Positions 8,271 to 16,007 of a DNA stretch of 53,324 bases are shown here, in pieces. The notes under the pieces are model-generated. The model worked only from the letters and a program-made list of their open reading frames with translations. It was not told the DNA's origin and ran no database searches. Position 1 is the first letter of the stretch. Each line of letters opens with the position of its first letter. The translations under genes were made by a program, and so were the position numbers. Origin of the DNA: Polycyclovorans sp046565985 (GTDB lineage: Bacteria; Pseudomonadota; Gammaproteobacteria; Nevskiales; Nevskiaceae); assembly GCA_046565985.1 (NCBI GenBank), contig JBKHXN010000021.1:1-53324 (forward strand), in the 5' to 3' direction.

Positions 8271-8911
8271 TGAAGGTGGCCGAAGCCATCCGTGCGCGGC
8301 GCGCCGTCAAGTACTTTGACCCGCAGCACCGCATGCCCGCCGAGCTGCGGCAGCGCCTGCTCGAACAGGTGGCCTGTGTGCCCAGTGCCTTCAATCTCCA
8401 GCACTGGCGCATCGTGGAAGTCGCGGATCCTGCGCTGCGGCAGGCGCTGCGCCTCATCGCCGGCGACCAGCCCCAGCTCACCGACGCCTCGCTCCTGCTG
8501 ATCCTGTGCTTCGACCGCCTGGCCTGGGACCGCGACCCGGAACACTGCTGGCGCCTGGCGCCGGGCGAGGTCCGCTCCGCCATCGTCAGCGAGATCCGGC
8601 GCTTCTACGGCCCGCGCACCAGCTTCCAGCGCGACGAAGGGCACCGTTCCTGCGGCATCCTCGCGCAGACACTGATGCTGGCGGCACAGGAACTGGGCTA
8701 CGACTCCTGCCCGCTGGACGGCTTCGATTTCGAGCGCGCCGGCGAGCTGATCCGGCTGCCGGCCGACCATGAGATCAGCCTGATGATCGCCATCGGCAAG
8801 GCCCTGCAGCCGGCACACCCGCGGCCCGGCCCCCTGAGTCTGGAACAGGTGCTGGTGACAGACCGCTTCCCCGCTACTCCTGCGGAGGCACCACTTCGCG
8901 CTGGCGGATGA
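8270..8911 (+). CDS. Nitroreductase-family FMN oxidoreductase
   Basis: This 213-residue protein has the nitroreductase fold, which binds FMN and reduces nitro compounds, quinones or similar acceptors with NAD(P)H. The N-terminus has the characteristic AIRARRAVKYFDP segment, where paired arginines contact FMN phosphate. It is followed by PSAFNLQHWRIVEV, equivalent to the conserved P-S-x-x-N-x-Q-P-W stretch. The C-terminal half carries AAQELGYDSCPLDGFD, usual for the family. The ATG at 8270-8272 overlaps the previous stop by one base. Its last 38 bp overlap the end of the convergent thioesterase gene. The physiological substrate cannot be predicted. Confidence 0.88.
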   Translation: MKVAEAIRARRAVKYFDPQHRMPAELRQRLLEQVACVPSAFNLQHWRIVEVADPALRQALRLIAGDQPQLTDASLLLILCFDRLAWDRDPEHCWRLAPGEVRSAIVSEIRRFYGPRTSFQRDEGHRSCGILAQTLMLAAQELGYDSCPLDGFDFERAGELIRLPADHEISLMIAIGKALQPAHPRPGPLSLEQVLVTDRFPATPAEAPLRAGG

Positions 8912-9317
8912 GTGACCGGACGTGCTCGGGCAGCGGCTGGGTCTTCTGCAGTTGGTAGTCGAACCACACCACCACCCCGCGGGTGACGGCGACCAGCCGG
9001 TCGGCCACGAACAGAGCACCCTGGGTCTGCATGCTGGAACGCCCGAGGCGGCTGATGCGAAAGCCCATCTCCAGCTCCGAGGGATGATGCAGCTGGCTGA
9101 GAAAATCGCAGCCGATGCTCGCCAGGATGAAGCCGTAGTCCTTCCAGAAACGCGGGTCATCCGCCCACAGCGACTGGAAGTAGGCCAGCCGCGCATCCTC
9201 GTCGAAGCTGAAGAAGCGGGCATTGTTGACGTGGCCGAGCAGGTCCATGTCGGACCAGCGGGTGGCGAGACGGTGCCGGTAGGCAAAGTCCTCGCGGCGG
9301 ATGGAATCCTGGCTCAT
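8874..9317 (-). CDS. Hot-dog acyl-CoA thioesterase (4HBT / YbgC type)
   Basis: The 147-residue protein fits a single hot-dog domain. The catalytic motif is clear as RWSDMDLLGHVNN near residues 20-32, with Asp25 the likely base and the HVNN turn shaping the acyl-CoA pocket. Such enzymes hydrolyse short or aromatic acyl-CoAs; the substrate here is unknown. It overlaps the DUF1289 gene upstream by 4 bp (ATGA) and overlaps the nitroreductase gene end-to-end by 38 bp on the opposite strand. It is the last gene of the minus-strand run that starts at 15784. No terminator is visible between the two convergent genes. Confidence 0.87.
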   Translation of the reverse strand: MSQDSIRREDFAYRHRLATRWSDMDLLGHVNNARFFSFDEDARLAYFQSLWADDPRFWKDYGFILASIGCDFLSQLHHPSELEMGFRISRLGRSSMQTQGALFVADRLVAVTRGVVVWFDYQLQKTQPLPEHVRSLIRQREVVPPQE

Positions 9318-9538
9318 GAATTTTGCTTGCTGTGCGGTGGAATGGGTGGTCGCAGCGCCCGTGCTTCCCGGCGCGCCTGCGCACGCTGGCAGATCTGCTG
9401 GCGCTGCGGGGCGCTGGCATCGAGCCAGTTGCTGATCTCATCGAGCGTGCGCCCGCACCCCTCGCAGACGCCGGTGCCGTCGAGCACGCAGTGCCGTATG
9501 CAGGGAGAAGCGGGAGCGTCCGGAATCACGGCGGTCAT
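9314..9538 (-). CDS. Small DUF1289 cysteine-motif protein
   Basis: A 74-residue protein of the DUF1289 (YdhL-like) family. Four cysteines are placed as SPCIRHCVLD and CEGCGRT (Cys13, 17, 25, 28), a likely metal or Fe-S site, followed by the typical LDEISNW helix. The function of the family is not known. The stop overlaps the thioesterase start by 4 bp, and the OmpA-family gene ends 5 bp upstream, so all three are probably on one transcript. The tail after residue 55 is basic and low-complexity. Confidence 0.85.
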   Translation of the reverse strand: MTAVIPDAPASPCIRHCVLDGTGVCEGCGRTLDEISNWLDASAPQRQQICQRAQARREARALRPPIPPHSKQNS

Positions 9539-9543
9539 GCGCG

Positions 9544-10719
9544 TTACTGCAGCTCGATCCTGAACTCCACGCGACGGTTGAGTGCCTTGCCCTGCTCGGT
9601 CTGGTTGTCCGCCACCGGGCGCGAGGAACCGTAGCCGCGCGCCACCAGCTGCGCGGCGTTGACGCCACGGCTGATCAGGTAGTCGCGCACGGTCTCGGCA
9701 CGCTGCTGCGACAGACGCAGGTTCTGCGCCTCGGAGCCGGTGGCGTCGGTATGGCCGGCGATCTCGATCATGGCATTGCGGCCGTTGTAGCCCTGCAGCG
9801 TCGCGGCGGTGCGGTTCAGGGCCTCCAGCGAGGCGGCCGTGAGCCGCGCCGAGTCGCTGAGAAAGTTCACGCCCTTGATGATCTGGGTGCCGACGATCAC
9901 CGGACAGCCGCGTCCGTCCACGGCGGTTCTGACCGGCGTCTCCGGGCAGATGTCCTGGTCGTCGGGCACGCCGTCGCCGTCGGCATCGCTCACGCAGGCG
10001 GGGCGGCCGGGCACCGGCGCCTGGCCCGCCAGAGTGCAGCCGGGCGCTACGGGAGTTTCCTTCACCGCCGGCAAGGGCTGTGCCGCAAGCGGCGGGACCG
10101 GGATGCGTTCACCGCCGCCGAAGAAGGCGAGCGGGATCTGCAGGCCCAGGCTGAGACGGTAATCCAGCAGGCGCTCCTGGCCGGGCACCGACCGATCGTT
10201 GTCCTGGGCCAGCACGCGCGCCTCGGTGCGCACCGCCCAGTCGCGAAAGCCGGTATCGATCAGCAGCCCCAGACCGGCGTTCAGACCGGGGTAGGTCTCC
10301 CGCACACCCGCCACATCGTCCTGCACGGCGCTGATGCCCAGCAGCACGAAGGGCGAGAAATGCGGCAGTCGCACCGGATTCTCATCCAGGCTGCTGAGCC
10401 AGCCGAACACGCCGAAGTCGTAGATGAAATCCAGCGAGAGCGCCGTCTGATAATCGCGGTTGCCGTCAATGTCCCGCTTGCGCTGCACACTGTAGTAGGA
10501 CAGCTCCAGGGCGGTCTGCGGCCAGGCGCGGATCGGCAATCCGGCGGTGATCTGAAAGCCCTTGCCACGCTCGGACAGCCGCTCGCGGTCGTTGATCTCG
10601 TGCACGTACTGGGCGGCGATATAGGGCACACCCTCATCGCCGAGGTTGACCGCCGCCGCCGGGGCAGCCCAGGCCGCCATCAGCATCGTCATCACGCAGG
10701 ACAGGCACCGCATCATCAT
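9544..10719 (-). CDS. OmpA-family outer-membrane protein with TSP3-like calcium repeat
   Basis: This 391-residue exported protein probably links the outer membrane to peptidoglycan. Residues 1-23 form a signal peptide ending AAPAAA. About 25-200 is rich in alternating aromatic strands, as in a beta-barrel. A proline-rich linker follows (205-240). DADGDGVPDDQDICPETP (245-262) is a thrombospondin type 3-like Ca2+ site bounded by cysteines. The C-terminal OmpA domain (about 280-391) has the peptidoglycan-binding signature HTDATGSEAQNLRLS and NRRVEFRI. Three ATG codons are stacked at the start; I chose the first because GGGAG sits about 6 nt upstream. It lies 33 bp after pyrD on the same strand. 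It resembles OprF-type porins with a TSP3 linker. Confidence 0.9.
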   Translation of the reverse strand: MMMRCLSCVMTMLMAAWAAPAAAVNLGDEGVPYIAAQYVHEINDRERLSERGKGFQITAGLPIRAWPQTALELSYYSVQRKRDIDGNRDYQTALSLDFIYDFGVFGWLSSLDENPVRLPHFSPFVLLGISAVQDDVAGVRETYPGLNAGLGLLIDTGFRDWAVRTEARVLAQDNDRSVPGQERLLDYRLSLGLQIPLAFFGGGERIPVPPLAAQPLPAVKETPVAPGCTLAGQAPVPGRPACVSDADGDGVPDDQDICPETPVRTAVDGRGCPVIVGTQIIKGVNFLSDSARLTAASLEALNRTAATLQGYNGRNAMIEIAGHTDATGSEAQNLRLSQQRAETVRDYLISRGVNAAQLVARGYGSSRPVADNQTEQGKALNRRVEFRIELQ

Positions 10720-10752
10720 GGTTGCTCCCGAAAATAGGTTTGCCGTGTGGGC

Positions 10753-11763
10753 TCAGGCCAGCGCTGCCGCGCACTCGCGGATCAGCTCCGGCCCGCGATA
10801 TATGAAGCCGGTGTAAATCTGCACCAGGTCTGCTCCGGCCTCACGCCGCGCCCGCGCGTCCTGGCCGCTGAGGATACCGCCGACGCCGATCAGGGGGTAC
10901 TCGGCACCGACTGCCGCGCGCACCGCACGCAGGGCCTGTTCGGCCAGCGGGCCCAGCGGCCGGCCGGACAGCCCGCCCGCTTCCGCGGCCTGTGCGGCAT
11001 CGGCAAGCCCGGGACGGGTGATGGTGGTATTGGTGGCGATGATCCCGTCCATGCCGTTCTCGCGGCAGGCCAGGGCAATGCGGCGCAGCTGTTCGGCGTC
11101 ATTGTCCGGCGCGATCTTGATCAGCATGGGCGTGCGCTTCCCGTGCTGCTGGGCCAGCGCCTCCCGTGCGGCCGCCAGCCTGCCGAGCAGCTGCTGCAGC
11201 GGCGCCTCACCCTGCAGGCTGCGCAGATTCTGCGTGTTGGGGCTGGAGATATTGACGGTGACGTAATCCGCGCGCGCATGCACACGCTGCAGGCAGTGCA
11301 GATAATCGTCCGCCGCGCGCTCGATGGGGGTATCGGCGTTCTTGCCGATGTTGATGCCGAGTACGCCAGGGTAATCGGCCTCGGCCACCTGCCCCAGCAG
11401 ATAATCCACGCCGCGGTTGTTGAAGCCGAGCCGGTTGATCAGCGCCTGCTGCCGGGTGAGACGGAACATGCGCGGCCGGGGATTGCCCGGCTGCGGGCGC
11501 GGGGTGACCGTCCCCACCTCCACGAAGCCGAAGCCCAATGCCGCCCAGGCACGCAGGCATTCGCCGTTCTTGTCCATGCCAGCGGCCAGGCCCACACGGT
11601 TGGGAAAGCGCAGGCCCATCAGCGTCACCGGCGCGTCCGTCACTCTCCCGGCGAACGGGCGGGTGGCCAGCTGCGGAAAATGCCGGAAGGAATGGATGGC
11701 GAGATCGTGGGCGGTCTCGGCGTCCAGCGAGAACAGGGCGCGGCGGGCCAGGGCGTACAGCAT
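10753..11763 (-). CDS. pyrD: Dihydroorotate dehydrogenase, class 2 (quinone-linked)
   Basis: It oxidises dihydroorotate to orotate in pyrimidine synthesis and hands electrons to the membrane quinone pool. The 336-residue length and N-terminal membrane-association helix (LYALARRALFSLDAE) identify the class 2 enzyme. FMN-site segments include AAGMDKNGE, the VNISSPNT loop with the catalytic serine region, IGVGGILSG and VQIYTGFIYRGP. The start is 10 bp after the UbiB-like gene. Placement next to a quinone-biosynthesis kinase relative is functionally sensible, since both depend on ubiquinone, but this is inference from proximity. Confidence 0.96.
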   Translation of the reverse strand: MLYALARRALFSLDAETAHDLAIHSFRHFPQLATRPFAGRVTDAPVTLMGLRFPNRVGLAAGMDKNGECLRAWAALGFGFVEVGTVTPRPQPGNPRPRMFRLTRQQALINRLGFNNRGVDYLLGQVAEADYPGVLGINIGKNADTPIERAADDYLHCLQRVHARADYVTVNISSPNTQNLRSLQGEAPLQQLLGRLAAAREALAQQHGKRTPMLIKIAPDNDAEQLRRIALACRENGMDGIIATNTTITRPGLADAAQAAEAGGLSGRPLGPLAEQALRAVRAAVGAEYPLIGVGGILSGQDARARREAGADLVQIYTGFIYRGPELIRECAAALA

Positions 11764-11773
11764 CAGTCGCAGC

Positions 11774-13759
11774 TCATGGTGCCGCGATCGCGGCGGATCG
11801 GGAGCGGCGGCGCAGCACCGCAGGCAGGCCGGTGGCCAGGCGGCCCGACCACTGCCGGCTGCGCACCCGCAACTGTTCGCGCGCCAGGGTCAGAGGCAGA
11901 CGCACGCAGGTGCGCGCCAGGTCACGCAGCAGGTATTGCCGGGGCGTGGACTCGTACAGGCTGGCCAGGCTGCCGACCACCGCAAACAGCGCGCGGGACA
12001 GATGCAGGTAGTCGCGCTTGAGCACCAGCCCGGCCTGCTGGGTGTTGGACATCAGATGCAGCACGGTCTGGCCACGCTGGTGCAGGCCCTGCCAGCCGCC
12101 ACGGCGCAGCTCGCGCAGGATGTTGGCGCGGTCCAGCGGCACGATGCCCTTGCGGGCCAGCGTCTCGTCCAGCAGCCTGCGGATCTCCTCGCGGCGGGCG
12201 GCGTTGGCCTCCGGCTCGGTGCTGACGCGGATCAGCGCATCCGTGAGCAGCGTGGTATTGCCCAGGATGGCGCCGGCCAGGTAATCCCAGACCGCCTGCC
12301 ACTTGCCGTCCAGCGCCACCACGTTGCCCCAGTCGATCAGGTGCAGCTCGCCGTCCGGGTCCACCATCAGATTGCCCGGGTGCAGGTCGCCGTGGATCTC
12401 GCGGTGCACCAGCCCGTGGTACAGCAGGGTATAGAGCAGCTTTTCGGCGATGCGCGACTGGAACTGGCGGCGCTGTCCGGGGGGCAGCTCGCTCAGCGCG
12501 CGGCCGAGGCTGGAGGCATCGGCCAGGTATTCCATCTCGAGTATGCGGCGGCTCTGACCATAGAGCGCCGGCACGTGCCAGACGCCGGAATGCCGACTGC
12601 GCTCAAGAAAACGCAGGTGATTGCGCGCCTCGGCTTCAAAGTCCAGCTCCTCCATGAAGCCGGCGACGAATTCATCCACCTGCGCCTGCATGGCGCGCAG
12701 GAAGGGCGTGAGCTTGGAATGCGGCGCCCAGTACTGGCTGGACATGATGGCAAGCCCGAGCACCAGCTTGCCGATGGCGAACTCGCGGTCGAGATTGTGC
12801 CGGCCCACCTTGATCACGACCGGGCGCAGCACTTCCCTGCCGTCTTCCATGAACGGCTTCTTGGCAAAATAGACACTGCCGATGGAACCGGATTTGACCG
12901 GCCGCGAGGCGTCGAACTCCAGGAACAGCTTGTGCGGCAGCTGGCCGTAGCATTCGATGAAGGCGGCGTTGACTTCCTCTTCGCTCATCGGCGGCACGTC
13001 TTCGTGAAACACCGCCAGCTCGCGCGCGATCTCGTCAGGGAGAAAATCGGCATTGGCCGCCGCCACCTGCGCCAGCTTGATGAAGAATGGCCCGAACTCG
13101 CCCACCATCTGCGCCACGATCTGCGCCTGGTGCTTGAAATCCCGCGGGTCGGCCTGGAAAAAGGGCTTGATGTGGCGGATCGCCTTGATCTGGCGGCGCA
13201 CGATCAGCGCGTCGCTGCGCACCATCGCCGCGCGGCGCAGGATCTCGTTGAGCTGCCACTGGTTGAAGCGGCGGCCGGCCTTGAGCAGGTTGATGATCTC
13301 GACCAGCAGCGGTTCGTAGGTCTTGACCACCAGCCGCACCATGTCCAGCGTCAGCTCGCCCAGGCCCTTGAGCTCGGGGCTGGAGAACAGCTCGTTGAAG
13401 AACTGCCAGAACTCGTCCACCAGCGCCTGCGGTACCGCCACCGGGCTGCGCGCCACGGTCTGTTCGAGGACGAAGCGGATCAGCTCCTCGGTGGACTGCT
13501 CATCCGGGATCAGCCGGCGCTTGCGCAGGAAGCGCGTGAACTGCTGGCTCTGCGCCATCAGCGGATGCTGGTACAGGCCGTCGAATGCCCGGTCCACGGC
13601 CAGCGCCAGATCATCGCGGGTCAGATCGTCCTCGCTGGCCAGCAGCTTGAGCAGGGGCGCAAAGCCGCGCGAGGCGCGGTAGGTGGAGGTGGACAGACGG
13701 CCCAGCTCGCGGAACCAGTTCACCCGCACAACGGCGGTATCGGGAGCGGCATTGCTCAT
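11774..13759 (-). CDS. Divergent ABC1/UbiB-family atypical kinase
   Basis: The 661-residue protein carries the UbiB/ABC1 kinase-like core. HGDLHPGN (456-463) and LIDWGN (474-479) match the catalytic and metal-binding motifs. FGPFFIKLAQ (222-231) corresponds to the KxGQ motif but has Ala in place of Gly. KSGSIGSVYFAKK (289-301) replaces the usual Ala-rich nucleotide loop. The N-terminal 200 residues are a long helical extension, and about 90 residues follow the last conserved helix. No strong transmembrane pair is seen at the C-terminus, unlike classic UbiB. The ATG at 13757-13759 overlaps the ribA stop (ATGA). It may support ubiquinone synthesis or another lipid process, so I leave the symbol empty. 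Confidence 0.85.
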   Translation of the reverse strand: MSNAAPDTAVVRVNWFRELGRLSTSTYRASRGFAPLLKLLASEDDLTRDDLALAVDRAFDGLYQHPLMAQSQQFTRFLRKRRLIPDEQSTEELIRFVLEQTVARSPVAVPQALVDEFWQFFNELFSSPELKGLGELTLDMVRLVVKTYEPLLVEIINLLKAGRRFNQWQLNEILRRAAMVRSDALIVRRQIKAIRHIKPFFQADPRDFKHQAQIVAQMVGEFGPFFIKLAQVAAANADFLPDEIARELAVFHEDVPPMSEEEVNAAFIECYGQLPHKLFLEFDASRPVKSGSIGSVYFAKKPFMEDGREVLRPVVIKVGRHNLDREFAIGKLVLGLAIMSSQYWAPHSKLTPFLRAMQAQVDEFVAGFMEELDFEAEARNHLRFLERSRHSGVWHVPALYGQSRRILEMEYLADASSLGRALSELPPGQRRQFQSRIAEKLLYTLLYHGLVHREIHGDLHPGNLMVDPDGELHLIDWGNVVALDGKWQAVWDYLAGAILGNTTLLTDALIRVSTEPEANAARREEIRRLLDETLARKGIVPLDRANILRELRRGGWQGLHQRGQTVLHLMSNTQQAGLVLKRDYLHLSRALFAVVGSLASLYESTPRQYLLRDLARTCVRLPLTLAREQLRVRSRQWSGRLATGLPAVLRRRSRSAAIAAP

Positions 13760-14343
13760 GGCAGGGGCAGGCTCAGCAGGTGTCCCAGCTTCAGCCGCTT
13801 GGTGGCCAGGTAGCGGGCGTTGTGCGGATTCTGACCCAGCTCCAGCGGGACACGCTCCACGACCTCGATCCCGGCGCGCTCCAGCTGCTCGAGCTTGCGC
13901 GGATTGTTGGTCATCAGGCGGATACGGCGCAGACCCAGCACGCCAAGCAGTTCCACCGCCAGACCAAAATCGCGGCTGTCGGCCGGAAAGCCGAGCTGGT
14001 GATTGGCCTCCACCGTGTCCACACCCTGATCCTGCAGCGCATAGGCCCGGATCTTGTTGCCCAGGCCGATGCCCCGGCCTTCCTGGCGCAGGTACAGCAC
14101 GGCGCCGCGGCCGGCCTGGGCGATCATCTCCAGCGCGCCTTCCAGCTGTGCGCCGCAGTCGCAGCGCAGTGAGAACAGCGCGTCGCCGGTGAGACATTCC
14201 GAATGCAGGCGCACCAGCGGCGGCTCGCCGCCCAGTTCATTGAGGGTGAGCGCCAGATGCTCCTTGCCGTCCGGCGCGGCATAGACCGCCACGCGGAATT
14301 CCGCGAACGGCGTGGGCAGCCGCGATTCGGCGATGAATCGCAA
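13756..14343 (-). CDS. ribA: GTP cyclohydrolase II
   Basis: It opens GTP to the first committed riboflavin intermediate. Zinc ligands are seen in HSECLTGDALFSLRCDCGAQ, followed by the RQEGRGIGLGNKIRAYALQD catalytic block and MTNNPRKLE. I place the start at TTG (complement 14341-14343, LRFIAESRLPTP). It gives 195 residues, matching the usual 196-residue monofunctional enzyme. The upstream in-frame ATG at 14457 would overlap the FabG gene by about 95 bp with a non-conserved Arg-rich leader. No RibB domain is fused. It follows the long FabG gene after 19 bp and overlaps the UbiB-like gene by 4 bp. Confidence 0.9.
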   Translation of the reverse strand: MRFIAESRLPTPFAEFRVAVYAAPDGKEHLALTLNELGGEPPLVRLHSECLTGDALFSLRCDCGAQLEGALEMIAQAGRGAVLYLRQEGRGIGLGNKIRAYALQDQGVDTVEANHQLGFPADSRDFGLAVELLGVLGLRRIRLMTNNPRKLEQLERAGIEVVERVPLELGQNPHNARYLATKRLKLGHLLSLPLP

Positions 14344-14362
14344 CGTGGCCGCAGTCCCGGGC

Positions 14363-15784
14363 TCAGGCGCCGACAAAATTCTGCCCGCATACGCGCAGGG
14401 TGGCGCCGTTGATGCCGCTGGCAGCCGGCGACGCCAGGAAGGCAACCGCCTCGGCAATATCCTGCGGCAGACCGCCCTGCGAGAGCGAGTTGAGGCGGCG
14501 CCCGACCTCGCGCGGCCCCATGGGCATCTGCGCCGTCATCTGCGTCTCGATGAAGCCCGGGGCAACGGCGTTGATCGCACCGCCCAGCCGGGCCAGCGTG
14601 CCGGCCATGGCGTCGGCATAGCCGATCACCCCGGCCTTGGTGCTGCCGTAATTGGTCTGGCCGGCATTGCCGGCGATGCCGCCGATGGACGAAATGCAGA
14701 CCATGCGCGCACCGGCATTCAGACCCTGGCGGAGCAGGCCTTCATTGATGCGCAGGATCGCCCCCAGGTTGATGTCCAGCACCATGTCCCAGAAATGCGG
14801 CGGCATGTTGCGCAGCATCTTGTCGCGCGTCACGCCCGCGTTGTGCACCACGATGTCCAGCCCGCTGAAGCGGGGCGCGATCTGGCTGGCGATGCGCTGT
14901 GCGGCATCGGGGGCGGTGACGTCGAGCGCCAGACCCAGACCGCCGACCTCGCTCATCGTCTGGCCCAGGCTGCCTTCCTGCGAGGGGTGGTCCACCCCCA
15001 CGATCTGCGCGCCCTCGCGCGCCAGTACCTGGGCGATGGACGCGCCGATCCCGCGCGCCGCGCCGGTGACCAGCGCCACCTTGCCGCCCAGCGAACCCGG
15101 CAGGCGCTGTGCCTCCACGTGCGTGGCGCTGACCGGCAGCACCTGGCCGGTGATGAAGGCGGCGTGCTCGGTGAGCAGGAACCGGATCGGGCCGTGCAGG
15201 TGCAGCTCCGCACCCTTGGCCACTTCCAGCAGATTGGCGGTGATGCCCTTCTTGCCCACTTCCTTGGCCAGCGAGCGGATGAAGCCGTGCAGCGCCCGGG
15301 CGCAGGTTTTTTCGGCAATGCCGTCGAGGCTGGACGGCGCGCGCGACACCAGCAGGATGCGGCCGTTGGCGGCCAGCTGCGGGATGACGGCGTGGAAGAG
15401 ATCGTACAGCTCGCGCAGCTGTGCGACCGAGGCAAACCCGCTGGCGTCAAAGACCACCGCCTGACTGCGCGCCCCTCCGCTGGACGGCGGCGGATTGCCT
15501 TCCAGCCCGATCTGCAGCTGCTGCGCCGCCGCCTTGAGCACCGCCAGGCCGGCGTGCTCGGGCACGATGCGCAACTGGGCGCCGGCCTCGGCCACGGCCT
15601 CCAGCAGGGCCGGGGCCAATACGCCACCGCTGCTGCTGGCCGCGAGCACGGCCTGCCCTGCCAGCGGCTTTTCCGCCCAGGCGGCCTGGGCGCGCTTGAG
15701 CAGCGGAGGCTGCGGCAGGCCGAGCAGGGACGACAGGCTCTTGCCCACGGTGGAATGGGTGAACTCCAGATAGCGATCCGACAT
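14363..15784 (-). CDS. High-molecular-weight two-domain 3-oxoacyl reductase (FabG4-like)
   Basis: At 473 residues this is about twice the length of an ordinary FabG. The C-terminal half (about 215-473) is a complete NAD(P)H-binding short-chain reductase: VTGAARGIG, VHNAGVTRD, DINLGAI (Asn), SSIGG (Ser) and NYGSTKAG (Tyr, Lys). The N-terminal 210 residues look like a degenerate Rossmann or flavodoxin-like domain without the glycine motif, as in mycobacterial FabG4. Such enzymes reduce 3-oxoacyl-CoA or -ACP, often of long chain. The usual thiolase or MaoC partners are absent. The start is the ATG at 15782-15784, with GGGAG about 6 nt upstream. It heads the run with ribA, the UbiB-like gene and pyrD. 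Confidence 0.9.
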   Translation of the reverse strand: MSDRYLEFTHSTVGKSLSSLLGLPQPPLLKRAQAAWAEKPLAGQAVLAASSSGGVLAPALLEAVAEAGAQLRIVPEHAGLAVLKAAAQQLQIGLEGNPPPSSGGARSQAVVFDASGFASVAQLRELYDLFHAVIPQLAANGRILLVSRAPSSLDGIAEKTCARALHGFIRSLAKEVGKKGITANLLEVAKGAELHLHGPIRFLLTEHAAFITGQVLPVSATHVEAQRLPGSLGGKVALVTGAARGIGASIAQVLAREGAQIVGVDHPSQEGSLGQTMSEVGGLGLALDVTAPDAAQRIASQIAPRFSGLDIVVHNAGVTRDKMLRNMPPHFWDMVLDINLGAILRINEGLLRQGLNAGARMVCISSIGGIAGNAGQTNYGSTKAGVIGYADAMAGTLARLGGAINAVAPGFIETQMTAQMPMGPREVGRRLNSLSQGGLPQDIAEAVAFLASPAASGINGATLRVCGQNFVGA

Positions 15785-15899
15785 CGCGACTCCCGAAAGA
15801 CGGTGTTGGGGGGACAGGGGAAAATGCAGTCCGCTATTATTGCAAGCCGCAGGCATCGCCGCACGATCCGTGCCGCCGCCCAAGCTGACTCGTCCGTCA

Positions 15900-15928
15900 T
15901 TGACGGCCATGCGGGCATCGGGGATAGT
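15900..15928 (+). promoter_or_regulatory. Putative sigma-70 promoter for the anchored proline-rich protein
   Basis: TTGACG (15900-15905) and GATAGT (15923-15928) are separated by exactly 17 nt, a good housekeeping-type promoter on the plus strand. Transcription would start near 15935, giving a leader of about 70 nt. The rest of the 223-bp region between the divergent starts must also hold the FabG4-like promoter, for which I see only a weak AT-rich patch near 15835. Confidence 0.55.
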
Positions 15929-16007
15929 CCGCGTGCTGCCGCATTGGTGCGAGCGGCTCGAACAATCTGCCCGCTGGCCGGGCAAAAAACATGGGGGAAC
16001 GTCTGTA

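Noticed and set aside
13760..14197. A 146-codon N-terminal extension of the UbiB-like protein
   Set aside because: It would overlap ribA almost entirely; the ATGA overlap and start at 13759 are better.
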